This document shows, piece by piece, positions 1 through 6,620 of a DNA stretch of 12,450 nt. Made by a program: the position numbers and the translations under genes. How positions within the stretch are numbered: position 1 is the stretch's first letter; each line of letters opens with the position of its first letter. Location of the stretch: positions 1-12,450 of the forward strand of contig JAJYFW010000010.1 of NCBI GenBank assembly GCA_021785335.1. The letters run 5' to 3'. This DNA comes from Pseudomonadota bacterium. GTDB taxonomy: Bacteria > Pseudomonadota > Alphaproteobacteria > Acetobacterales > Acetobacteraceae. Under the pieces are notes generated by a model that saw nothing but the letters and a program-made list of their open reading frames with translations, was not told where the DNA came from and did no database searches.

Positions 1-106
1 GAAGCTGGGCGTGGAGGGGGCGGTGATCCTGGATGGCCGCCAGAAGCATGCCTGTTTGCTGGAGCTGTTCACCGAGGGCGGGGGCGGGACGATTATCCGG
101 CCGTGA
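1..106 (+). CDS. argB: Acetylglutamate kinase, C-terminal end only (partial)
   Basis: Only the last 34 codons lie in the window, read in frame from base 2 to a TGA at 104-106. They contain [10 protein letters not shown], then [10 protein letters not shown], then a short Gly-rich stretch ending TIIRP. This is the characteristic C-terminus of N-acetylglutamate kinase, where VILDGR...[12 protein letters not shown] recurs across the family. The enzyme phosphorylates N-acetylglutamate in the second step of arginine synthesis, in the cytoplasm. The TGA overlaps the GTG start of the next gene (GTGA, 103-106), so the PIG-L gene is probably co-transcribed and translationally coupled. Nothing can be said about the rest of the protein. 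The call rests on a short but distinctive motif. Confidence 0.86.
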   Translation, partial: KLGVEGAVILDGRQKHACLLELFTEGGGGTIIRP

Positions 107-1050
107 GGGGGGATGCCACCACGAGCCCGGCGCCGGCCGGCAGCGAGCAGCCGCTCGCCGGGCGGGACGTGATGATGGTGGTTGCGCATTCCGACGACGA
201 GGTGCTGTTCGCCGGCGGGCAGATGGCGGGGATGCGCAGGCTGTGCGTCGTGCATACGACGGACAGCGCGCCTTCCCGCAGTCTGGCGGCGCAGCGCGGG
301 TTCGCCAGCAGGCGCGCCTACGCGCTCGCCAGAGCCGCCGAGTTGCGGGCGGCGCTGGCGGCGGGCGGTATCGAGGCGGAGTGCATCAACCTCGGGTATC
401 GGGACAGTGCCCTATGCCTGCACGTTGGCGCCGCGGTGCGGCGGCTGGCGCAGCTGATCGATGCCCGCAAGCCCGAGGTGGTGCTGACGCAGGCCTATGA
501 TGGTGGCCATATCGATCACGATACGACGGCGGCGATCGTGCAGTTTGCGCTGGAGCGGTGCGCGCACCGGCCCGCGGTTTGGGAGATGGGCGGGTATTAC
601 GTGGCGGGTGGCGAATGGGTGATGCAACGACTGCTGCCGCGCGCGGTGGACGAGGCAATGGTTGTGTCCCTCAATGACGCGGAGCGCGCGCGTAAGACAG
701 CCATGTTGGGGCATTTCGGGAGCCAGCAGCATCTCATCAGGCAACTTCCGATTGGAACCGAGGAACTGCGCGAGGTTCTGCGATATAACTTCGCCTTAGC
801 ACCGATGCCGGGACGACTGGCTTACGATGTGGGTGGAGGCGCGGATTCCGCCGTGTGGCGCGTGCTGGTGGGTGCGCGTGAGCGCCGGAACCGCGGGGTG
901 CTGTTGGCCGGTACGCAGCTGCTGGGCGCGTGGATCGCGATGTGGCTGCTCGTGGCGACGCGACGCCAGCGCCGGCTGCGCCCGCGCCTCGGGCAGCCTG
1001 TCGAATGGCTGTGCCGGGCCGCCGCGGGAGTTGCGAGCATCCCGCCATAG
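103..1050 (+). CDS. PIG-L/LmbE family N-deacetylase with a hydrophobic C-terminal tail
   Basis: This 315-residue protein carries the PIG-L hallmarks. A strand plus AHSDDE lies at residues 28-33 (usually AHPDDE, so Pro is replaced by Ser), and GGHIDHD at 134-140 supplies the second metal-binding His pair (H136, H139). Family members are Zn-dependent enzymes that remove N-acetyl groups from GlcNAc-type sugars or small glycoconjugates. Here a glycan precursor is the likely substrate, given the glycosyltransferases and flippases next door. I chose the GTG at 103 because it overlaps the argB stop as GTGA; the conserved domain starts near residue 22, so a slightly later start is possible. Residues about 265-286 form an uninterrupted hydrophobic segment flanked by Arg-rich sequence on both sides, followed by a basic tail. 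PIG-L proteins are usually about 220-260 residues, so this is an extension. The gene is convergent with the first flippase, 28 nt away, with no clear terminator hairpin between them. Confidence 0.83.
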   Translation: MRGDATTSPAPAGSEQPLAGRDVMMVVAHSDDEVLFAGGQMAGMRRLCVVHTTDSAPSRSLAAQRGFASRRAYALARAAELRAALAAGGIEAECINLGYRDSALCLHVGAAVRRLAQLIDARKPEVVLTQAYDGGHIDHDTTAAIVQFALERCAHRPAVWEMGGYYVAGGEWVMQRLLPRAVDEAMVVSLNDAERARKTAMLGHFGSQQHLIRQLPIGTEELREVLRYNFALAPMPGRLAYDVGGGADSAVWRVLVGARERRNRGVLLAGTQLLGAWIAMWLLVATRRQRRLRPRLGQPVEWLCRAAAGVASIPP

Positions 1051-1078
1051 GACACGGTCCGTCTTGTTCGGCAGCCGT

Positions 1079-2623
1079 TTACGCGGGGCGCGCGCCGCGC
1101 CAATGGAGGGCGAGGCGGCGGAGCAGGGCGGCGACATGCCGCTCCGGCCCTTCGGGTATGCCGGCGATCCGCCAGATGAGAGCGAGCGCGGCGACGAAGA
1201 CGATCCCGACGAGGGCGGCGATACGCGCCGCGCCGAGCAGGGCGGGCAGCGCCGCGGCGGAAGCGGATGGGCGCCAGCCCCATCCGCTTGCCCAGGCGGC
1301 GAGCGCCGCGGCGAGGGCAGCGGCGGCGATGCGCGCGAGCGGGGCAAGTGCGTCGCGCAGGCGGATTTCGCCGGCGGAGCGCAGGACGGCAGCGTAGAGG
1401 GCGCACTCGACCGCCAGGCTCGAGCCGGCGAACCAGGTGACGACGGCGATGTCGCGGGTACGGACGGCGAGCACGAGCATCGCGACCCGTGCCGCGGCAC
1501 TCGCCGCGACGATGGCGAACTGGCGCGCCGTCCTGCCGGTTGCCAGCAGCAGGGAGCCCGAGACCCAGGCGACGGGGGAGAGGAAGCAGCTGAGTGCCGC
1601 GATGGCGACCAGGGGCTGTGCGGCCAGCCACCTGGTGCCGAGCAGGACCGCGACGGCAGGGCCCGCGGCGGCGGAGATGAAGACGGCGAGCGGCGCCATC
1701 AGCAGCACCAGGAGGAGCATGACCGAAAGCGGCGCGAGCGCGTGCGGGCGGGCGTGGCGCCGCGCCTCCGCGAAGCCGGGGAAGAGGGCCGCCGCGGCCG
1801 GCTGGACGAGCTCCGTGACCGGGAGGACGCCTACTTCCCACGCGATGACGTAGAGGCCGAAGACGGAGGCGCCCAATGCCGGCGCGATGATGAAGGCGTC
1901 GGCGCGCGCCCATGCGATGGCGGCGATGTTCGTGGCCCAGGTCCAGGCGGAGAAGCCGAACAGGTCGCGCCAGCGGCGCAGGGTGATACGGGGGCGGTGC
2001 GGGTGGGCGGCATAGGTGGCGGCAACGCGCAGGACGCGGCCGACGGCCATCGCCAGGATCAGCGCCCAGTAGGTGCGGAGCAGCAGGCCGGCGGCGATGG
2101 CGACGGCGACCTGGGCGATGCGCGGCGCCACGCGGATGGCGAACTCGCGCCCGTAGCGGAAGTCGCGCTGGAAGGCGGCGACGGCGGGGTTTTCGAGCCC
2201 CTCCAGCGCGGCGAGGGCGGCGAGGACGAGCAGGATGGTGGCGAGGCGCGGATCGGCGAACCACTCGCCGGCGAACGGGGCGGCGAGGGCGATGGCGGCC
2301 GCGGTGAGGAAGCCGCGGATGGCCTGCATGGTGAAGGCCGTGTCGTAGAGTTCGGCCCCCTCCTCCGGGTGGCGGATGAGGGCGTCCTGCAGGCCGGCCA
2401 TGGACAGGGCGTCCACCGACTGGGCGAAGGCGGTGGCCATGGCGATGAGGCCGAAATCCGCGGGGACGAGGATGCGGGCGAGGACGAGGGTGCTGACCAG
2501 GCCGAGGGTGCGCGAGGCGAGGCGGGCGCCGACGAGCCAGGCGGTGCCGACCGCGACGCGCCGGGCGAGCGAGGGGGGCGCGGGGCTGGCCGCCGGCGGC
2601 GGGGGCGTTGGTTCGGCGGGCAT
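1079..2623 (-). CDS. Oligosaccharide/polysaccharide flippase (Wzx-like, MOP superfamily), copy 1
   Basis: A 514-residue protein made of about a dozen hydrophobic segments, typical in length for a Wzx-type flippase. After a Pro/Ala-rich N-terminus (residues 1-19) it reads SRTLGLVSTLVLARILVPADFG from about residue 37, then LYDTAF near 92 and a central LFPGFAEARR. These resemble the WzxC/Polysacc_synt_3 branch (PF13440), which moves undecaprenyl-linked oligosaccharides across the inner membrane. The ATG at 2623-2621 gives the N-terminus matching the paralogue at 4911-6620; the frame stays open upstream to 3229, but that part overlaps genes on the other strand and is not protein-like. No Shine-Dalgarno is visible before the ATG. 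The protein ends ...RGARPA at a TAA. It is divergent from the small ORF/glycosyltransferase pair. Codon use is GC-rich like the chromosome. Exact substrate unknown. Confidence 0.88.
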   Translation of the reverse strand: MPAEPTPPPPAASPAPPSLARRVAVGTAWLVGARLASRTLGLVSTLVLARILVPADFGLIAMATAFAQSVDALSMAGLQDALIRHPEEGAELYDTAFTMQAIRGFLTAAAIALAAPFAGEWFADPRLATILLVLAALAALEGLENPAVAAFQRDFRYGREFAIRVAPRIAQVAVAIAAGLLLRTYWALILAMAVGRVLRVAATYAAHPHRPRITLRRWRDLFGFSAWTWATNIAAIAWARADAFIIAPALGASVFGLYVIAWEVGVLPVTELVQPAAAALFPGFAEARRHARPHALAPLSVMLLLVLLMAPLAVFISAAAGPAVAVLLGTRWLAAQPLVAIAALSCFLSPVAWVSGSLLLATGRTARQFAIVAASAAARVAMLVLAVRTRDIAVVTWFAGSSLAVECALYAAVLRSAGEIRLRDALAPLARIAAAALAAALAAWASGWGWRPSASAAALPALLGAARIAALVGIVFVAALALIWRIAGIPEGPERHVAALLRRLALHWRGARPA

Positions 2624-2703
2624 GCCGGGGCGTGTATCATGTGCGGAGGCGATTGCCCCGTCCAACTGGGGGCGCGGCGAGGGGGAACAAAGATTGACGC
2701 GTG
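2624..2703 (-). promoter_or_regulatory. 5' leader of flippase copy 1, conserved with copy 2; candidate promoter
   Basis: This stretch upstream of the first flippase aligns by eye with the stretch upstream of the second (6621-6703). On the minus strand both have ATG preceded by 7 nt, then an AT-richer octamer (GATACACG here at 2638-2631; GCTACAGC in the other), then CCGC.CATG-like sequence, a G/C-rich block, and a CAAAG(A)TTGAC word when read on the plus strand (2688-2698 here). The octamer resembles the alphaproteobacterial -10 element GCTANANC, more closely in copy 2 than here. I find no good -35 at the usual distance. If the octamer is a -10, transcription would begin at or next to the ATG, giving a leaderless message, which fits the absence of a Shine-Dalgarno. 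The conservation is seen; the promoter reading is inference. Confidence 0.33.
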
Positions 2704-2795
2704 GCCCCCGGGCAGATTGTGGCAAAACGCCAGTGGACGGCGCCCGGCGTCTCGTCCGACTCCAAGGCCGCGAGCAGCGACGTAAGGACGAGCCG
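2704..2795. other. Rest of the divergent intergenic region between flippase 1 and the small ORF
   Basis: This non-coding stretch should hold the promoter for the plus-strand pair (small ORF plus glycosyltransferase), since those genes have no upstream gene on the same strand. I see no convincing -10/-35 pair. The one recognisable signal is an AAGGA ribosome binding site at its end (2784-2788). No terminator-like hairpin or repeat was seen. Confidence 0.4.
2784..2788 (+). promoter_or_regulatory. Ribosome binding site (AAGGA) for the 77-residue ORF
   Basis: AAGGA ends 7 nt before the ATG at 2796. It is one of the clearer Shine-Dalgarno sequences in the window, and it is the main reason to accept the short downstream ORF as translated and to fix its start. 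Confidence 0.55.
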
Positions 2796-3029
2796 ATGCC
2801 TCTGACGGAAAAGATCAGGAAGAATTTAGCGGTGTATCTTCCCTCCGCGCAGCGGTGGCTGCTTTCGGGGTTTACGCAGGGCGAGATCGAGACGATTGCT
2901 CGGCACGTGGCGGAGCGCGTTGGACGGAACCCGTCCGAGCCGCTGGTAGCCTTTGCGCGCTCTTGCGGAAAAGGCGACGGCAGTTCCCAATGTTTTCGCG
3001 GGACCGGCGTGATGACGACACGGGCGTAG
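2796..3029 (+). CDS. Small hypothetical protein, 77 residues
   Basis: I do not recognise this protein. It starts at an ATG with AAGGA 7 nt upstream and ends 24 nt before the glycosyltransferase start, so the two genes probably form a transcript. The first 60 residues look like a folded helical protein: MPLTEKIRKNL, then YLPSAQRWLLSGFTQGEIETI, then ARHVAERVGR. The last 17 residues (from about GDGSSQCF on) are low-complexity and less protein-like, so the ORF could be the front part of a longer, broken gene. There is no signal peptide or membrane segment. Codon third positions are less GC-rich than in dapD/dapE, as in the glycosyltransferase that follows. Real translation is likely but not certain, and function is unknown. 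Confidence 0.5.
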   Translation: MPLTEKIRKNLAVYLPSAQRWLLSGFTQGEIETIARHVAERVGRNPSEPLVAFARSCGKGDGSSQCFRGTGVMTTRA

Positions 3030-3053
3030 GGAAACGGTCTTGGACGAACCCCC

Positions 3054-4220
3054 ATGCATATACGAATCCTGGCCGGATACATGAACCGCGACGCGGGGAA
3101 CAATGTGTACAATATCAGCCTCGCGAATTCGCTCCATGATCGCGGCCACAGGGTTTCCATGCTTGCCTTCAATTCATCCACCCTGGTTTCACCCGGTGTG
3201 TCTCTGACAGTTCTTCCCCTTCGGCGCATTGCGGCGACGAAACTGTGGCGGCTGACCTACCCGGTGCACGCTCTGTTCGGGACTTTTGACGTGTTGCGCG
3301 CCCGCCTTGACGCGCCCGACATCTGCATTTCGGCGGAGCACTTCTTCGCCGCCGGCCATTACTACAAATTTCCAAAAGTTCCCTGGGTTTACCTGCCGCA
3401 CTCGCGGCTCATCGAGGAGTTCGTCCCGACGCAATATATGGGGCTGGCAAGGCGTCTCGCGCGTCCAACGGCCATCATGCTGCAGCGTTGGGCCCTCCGC
3501 CACGCGACGACGACGATGCGGTTTCACGAGGCGTCGCGGAAGGTCATGGTCGATCGCTATCGGCTTCGTCCCGACCATCCATTCTTCATCAATCCACAGG
3601 GGGTCGCCCTGCCCGCGGCCGACGCCATGGAACGCCGCGCCCGGCCGCCGCAGACCTTGCGGTTACTGACCGTATCGGCGTTGCGAGAGGCAAAGAACCA
3701 TGCGCTGGCTCTGCATGCGCTGGCCCGATGCACAGAAATTCCGAACTGGCATTACGATATCGTTGGCGACGGCCAGGAGCGCGGCAGCCTCGAGGCGCTC
3801 ACCCGCCGCCTCCAGCTGGGCGACCGGGTGACGTTCCACGGCGCGCGTGGCGATGTCGAAAAATTCTATGCGAACGCAGATGTGTTTCTTTTTCCATCGC
3901 GCGTCGATAACGCGCCGCTCGTGGTGCTCGAGGCCATGAGCTTCGGTCTGACTGTCATTGCCCTGGACGACGAGGCGGAGGGGGTCTCGCTGTGCAATCG
4001 CGCTTTCATTCAATCCCGCAGGGATGGAATTCTTGCCTCGTCCGAAACGGAATTCGCGGACGTGGTGGTCGATATCGTGCGGCGAAAGACCGACACGGAA
4101 CGCCTGTCGCGTGCCGCGCGGCGTTCAGTCGAGGAAAATTTCACGTGGGATGCGCATGTCGATCGGCTTATCGCGAAGGTGACGGGACTTGTGACCGGCG
4201 CGGCACGCGGTGCCGGATAG
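3054..4220 (+). CDS. Glycosyltransferase, GT-B fold (GT4-like)
   Basis: The 388-residue product has the two-domain plan of GT4 enzymes, which transfer a sugar from a nucleotide-sugar to a lipid-linked acceptor at the cytoplasmic side of the membrane. The N-terminal acceptor domain begins with the strand HIRILAGYMNRDAGNNVYN. The C-terminal donor domain begins near 200 (LRLLTVSALREAKNH) and contains VGDGQERGSLE (237-247), then the nucleotide-sugar site FLFPSRVDNAPLVVLEAMSFG (278-298). The usual E-x7-E pair is D285-x7-E293 here, a conservative change of the first Glu. The ATG at 3054 is at the natural start of the first strand; only a weak GGA precedes it. The gene follows the small ORF by 24 nt and is tail-to-tail with the next glycosyltransferase (4 nt between stop codons). 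Its base composition is lower in GC than the flanking housekeeping genes, suggesting acquisition. Donor and acceptor sugars cannot be told. Confidence 0.87.
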   Translation: MHIRILAGYMNRDAGNNVYNISLANSLHDRGHRVSMLAFNSSTLVSPGVSLTVLPLRRIAATKLWRLTYPVHALFGTFDVLRARLDAPDICISAEHFFAAGHYYKFPKVPWVYLPHSRLIEEFVPTQYMGLARRLARPTAIMLQRWALRHATTTMRFHEASRKVMVDRYRLRPDHPFFINPQGVALPAADAMERRARPPQTLRLLTVSALREAKNHALALHALARCTEIPNWHYDIVGDGQERGSLEALTRRLQLGDRVTFHGARGDVEKFYANADVFLFPSRVDNAPLVVLEAMSFGLTVIALDDEAEGVSLCNRAFIQSRRDGILASSETEFADVVVDIVRRKTDTERLSRAARRSVEENFTWDAHVDRLIAKVTGLVTGAARGAG

Positions 4221-4224
4221 CGCC

Positions 4225-5025
4225 TCAGCCGGACGCCAGCGCGTTGCGAAACATCTTTGATAACAGCGCGTCGCTGTTGAGAAGTTTCTCCAGGTCGGCA
4301 GACTCCAGGCTTCCACCGCGCCGAAACGGATGATTGTAGAGCATGAATATTTTTGTTTCCGGCGCCACGATGTCGGTCAACCGGAGTGTTGTCGATGCGA
4401 ATTTCTCGTTGGCGTCCTCGTAGGTCACGGGCTGTATCACCCGTTCCGGTATGATCGCCACATCCGATAAGCGCCTGTTGACGATCGGCGTCAGCAGATC
4501 CGCGCCAACTTCGTTATAATTATAATAAAGACTGCCGGCCAGCCTCGTCCGCATCAAATTCGTGTATTCTGTAATGATTGGGTTTCCCGAAACACACCCG
4601 TAAAACCCGATTGACACGTGGCTTTTTCCGAAGGACTGGCGGCGACAAATCATGAAGCCAGAACGTTCGACGGCATCGAAGAACTCCGACAGGTCACCCA
4701 GGATTATCGCGTCCGAGTCGATGTAGATGCCGCCGTGCCGTTCGAGGAGAAAGGCCCGAATGTAATCGGCACGCACCGCGATCGCCGCCGCGCGCCGGGA
4801 GCGCCGGGCGAAATACTTTTCAAACCTGCCCCTTGGCTTCAAGGCGATCCTGTTGAGCCGATCCGGCAAGTCGGGAAGGTATGCGCGAACATTTTCGGGG
4901 GTAACGACGTTCAGCCGGTAGCCCCTGGCCTTGCGCTCCATAATCTCGCGACACAGGGCGATGTAGGGGGGCAGCGTCCGCACGCCGGGCGCCATTTCCC
5001 AATAGACCCAAAGGATGCGCTCCAT
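4225..5025 (-). CDS. DXD glycosyltransferase, capsular polysaccharide synthesis/GT32-like
   Basis: The 266-residue protein opens with ERILWVYWEM, followed by PPYIALC, a start typical of the Caps_synth/Gly_transf_sug group (PF05704/PF04488). Its core is RADYIRAFLLERHGGIYIDSD (about 85-105): the D87-Y88-x-R90 helix, the GG pair at 98-99, and D103-S-D105, the metal and nucleotide-sugar binding DXD. Family members are GT-A-fold, cytoplasmic or membrane-associated sugar transferases used in capsule, LPS or O-chain assembly. The ATG at 5025-5023 is supported by GGAGGAG 5 nt upstream. The first 115 nt overlap the open frame of the second flippase, with which it is probably co-transcribed. The gene is AT-rich for this genome: 4501-4560 has 28 G/C of 60 by hand count, and it encodes LYYNYNEVG. 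That points to horizontal acquisition. No membrane segment is evident. Confidence 0.85.
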   Translation of the reverse strand: MERILWVYWEMAPGVRTLPPYIALCREIMERKARGYRLNVVTPENVRAYLPDLPDRLNRIALKPRGRFEKYFARRSRRAAAIAVRADYIRAFLLERHGGIYIDSDAIILGDLSEFFDAVERSGFMICRRQSFGKSHVSIGFYGCVSGNPIITEYTNLMRTRLAGSLYYNYNEVGADLLTPIVNRRLSDVAIIPERVIQPVTYEDANEKFASTTLRLTDIVAPETKIFMLYNHPFRRGGSLESADLEKLLNSDALLSKMFRNALASG

Positions 5026-6620
5026 TCATTCTCCTCCGCACCGGGGGGATGGGGACGCCCGATCCGGCATGCCGGATACGCCCGGCGCAGGCGCGCGACG
5101 GCGGGACGAAGCATCGAGAACAGCCACGATTCCGGTCCGTGAGGAGAACCGGCAAGGCGCCAAAGGAACGCGGTCGTTAGGGCAAAAACGATCATCACGA
5201 AGATGCCGATCCGGGCGCCGTCCAGCAGTGCGGCCAGCCGGTCGGGCGGCATGTCGGCCCGCCAGCCCCAGCCGGTAGCCCAGAGCGCGGCCACCGTTAC
5301 GACACTGCCAAGCAGTGTGCGGACGAGACAGCCGAGGCCCTCGCGCAGGCGCAGTTCGCCTGACACTCGCAGGGCAACGGCATGGGCGGCTGCGGCCAAG
5401 GCAAAGCTCGCCACCGCCCACCAGGCGAGGGCCATGACGTCCGCCTGATGGGCCGCGTGGATGTACAGGAGCACGCGTATCGCAGCACCGGCGGCGCTGA
5501 CCGCGAAGAGGCGCTGTACACGTCCGTTCACCTGGAGAACAGCACCGGAGACCCACGGTACCGCCGCGAAGCCACAGCTGAGCGCGATGATGGAGACGAG
5601 CGGACGCGCGGCTAGCCACCGAGGACCGAGCAGTACCAGCACAACGGGACCGGCCGCCGCTGAGATCGCAATCGCCAGCGGTACCGCCAGCATGGTGAGG
5701 AAGGCGATGACGGCCATCGGGGCAAGTGTCCCTTCGTCACCGCGCCGCCGAGCCTCGGCGAAGCCGGGAAACAGCGATGCCCCCACGGGCGCAATGAACT
5801 CGCTCACCGGCAGGCGGCCCAGTTCCCAGGCGAGCGAGAATAGACCGTAGGTTGCCGCTCCCAGCACCGGGGCGACGATGAAGGCGTCGGCGCGCTGCCA
5901 GACCTGGTTGGTCAAACTCGACGCCCAGATCCAGAAGGAGAAGCCGACAAGGTCGCGCCAGCGGCGGAGAGCCAGGCGTGGGCGGTGCGGGTGGACCGCG
6001 TAGGTGGCGACGAGGCGCGCCAGCCGCGAGACCGCGATGGCGATAATCAGCGCCCAGTAGCTGTGGAGCATCAGCGAGGCGACGATCGCGGCGGCAACCT
6101 GCAGCAGACGGGGCAGGATCTGCAACGCGAACTCCATGCCGAAACGGAAATTGCGCCAGAATTCAACAATCGCGATGTTCTCGAAGCCGGAGGCGACCGC
6201 GAGCGCGGCAAGCACGAGGAAGATCGGTTCAAGCCGTCGTTCGCCGAACCATCGGGCGGCGAAGGGGGCAGCGAGCGCAACCACGGCGCCCGTCAGCAAT
6301 CCGCGGAGGACCTGCATGGTGAAGGCGGTGTCGTAGAGATCGCGCGCTTCCTCGGGGTGGCGGATCAGAGCCTCGCGAAGCCCGACCTCCGACAGCGCGT
6401 CCACGGAAGTCGAAAACGCGGTCGCCATGGCGACGAGGCCGAAGTCGGCGGGGACGAGGATGCGGGCGATGACGAGGGTGCTGATCAGGCCGAGGGTGCG
6501 GGAGGCGAAGCGGATCGCCACCATCCACACGGCGCCCTTGGCGACCTGCTTTGCGAGCGATGGCGCCGGGGCGGGCGCGGGCGCGGCCTCGCGCGCGGCG
6601 GGTGGGGAATCCTGCGGCAT
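4911..6620 (-). CDS. Oligosaccharide/polysaccharide flippase (Wzx-like), copy 2, with a read-through C-terminus
   Basis: The protein is 569 residues as read, with about a dozen membrane segments and clear similarity to copy 1 along its length. Shared stretches include SRTLGLISTLVIARILVPADFG (from about 40), LYDTAFTMQ, AVHPHRPRLALRRWRDLVGFS and LFPGFAEARRRG. The role is the same: moving lipid-linked oligosaccharide across the inner membrane. The ATG at 6620-6618 (MPQDSPPAAREA...) mirrors the copy-1 start; the open frame runs on upstream through the DUF2336 gene, but only as a shadow. Similarity to copy 1 stops near residue 517 (...RRAYPA). Copy 1 terminates at that point, while this frame goes on for 52 residues, the last 115 nt inside the glycosyltransferase gene. 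That tail is poor in hydrophobic pattern and is probably not conserved. A lost stop or late frameshift is likely. GC is intermediate between copy 1 and the glycosyltransferases. It follows DUF2336 by 83 nt. Confidence 0.85.
   Translation of the reverse strand: MPQDSPPAAREAAPAPAPAPSLAKQVAKGAVWMVAIRFASRTLGLISTLVIARILVPADFGLVAMATAFSTSVDALSEVGLREALIRHPEEARDLYDTAFTMQVLRGLLTGAVVALAAPFAARWFGERRLEPIFLVLAALAVASGFENIAIVEFWRNFRFGMEFALQILPRLLQVAAAIVASLMLHSYWALIIAIAVSRLARLVATYAVHPHRPRLALRRWRDLVGFSFWIWASSLTNQVWQRADAFIVAPVLGAATYGLFSLAWELGRLPVSEFIAPVGASLFPGFAEARRRGDEGTLAPMAVIAFLTMLAVPLAIAISAAAGPVVLVLLGPRWLAARPLVSIIALSCGFAAVPWVSGAVLQVNGRVQRLFAVSAAGAAIRVLLYIHAAHQADVMALAWWAVASFALAAAAHAVALRVSGELRLREGLGCLVRTLLGSVVTVAALWATGWGWRADMPPDRLAALLDGARIGIFVMIVFALTTAFLWRLAGSPHGPESWLFSMLRPAVARLRRAYPACRIGRPHPPGAEENEWSASFGSIGKWRPACGRCPPTSPCVARLWSARPGATG
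5031..5037 (-). promoter_or_regulatory. Strong Shine-Dalgarno for the DXD glycosyltransferase
   Basis: On the minus strand GGAGGAG stands 5 nt before the ATG at 5025. It fixes the glycosyltransferase start even though the flippase frame runs through it. A different frame ends in a TGA immediately before this ATG (5028-5026). Confidence 0.7.

Noticed and set aside
1051..1078. Possible terminator between the convergent PIG-L and flippase 1 genes
   Set aside because: Only very short, poorly looped complementary words are present, and there is no T-run after a stable stem.
2694..2722. TTGACG as a -35 for the plus-strand small ORF/glycosyltransferase
   Set aside because: No acceptable -10 follows at 16-18 nt. 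The same word occurs at the matching spot upstream of flippase 2, where no plus-strand gene follows, so it belongs to the flippase leader.
827..2785. Long plus-strand open frame (about 652 codons) across the PIG-L end and flippase 1
   Set aside because: Composition is Gly/Asp/Arg-rich without pattern, and it overlaps two genes with recognisable families. It is a GC-rich shadow.
2624..3229. In-frame upstream extension of flippase 1 by about 200 codons
   Set aside because: The extension is not flippase-like and lies opposite the small ORF and the glycosyltransferase start. The ATG at 2623 gives an N-terminus matching the paralogue.
4511..4530. TATAAT-like AT-rich run suggesting a promoter
   Set aside because: It is inside the DXD glycosyltransferase and simply encodes YYNYN on the minus strand. 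No gene starts nearby in a fitting position.
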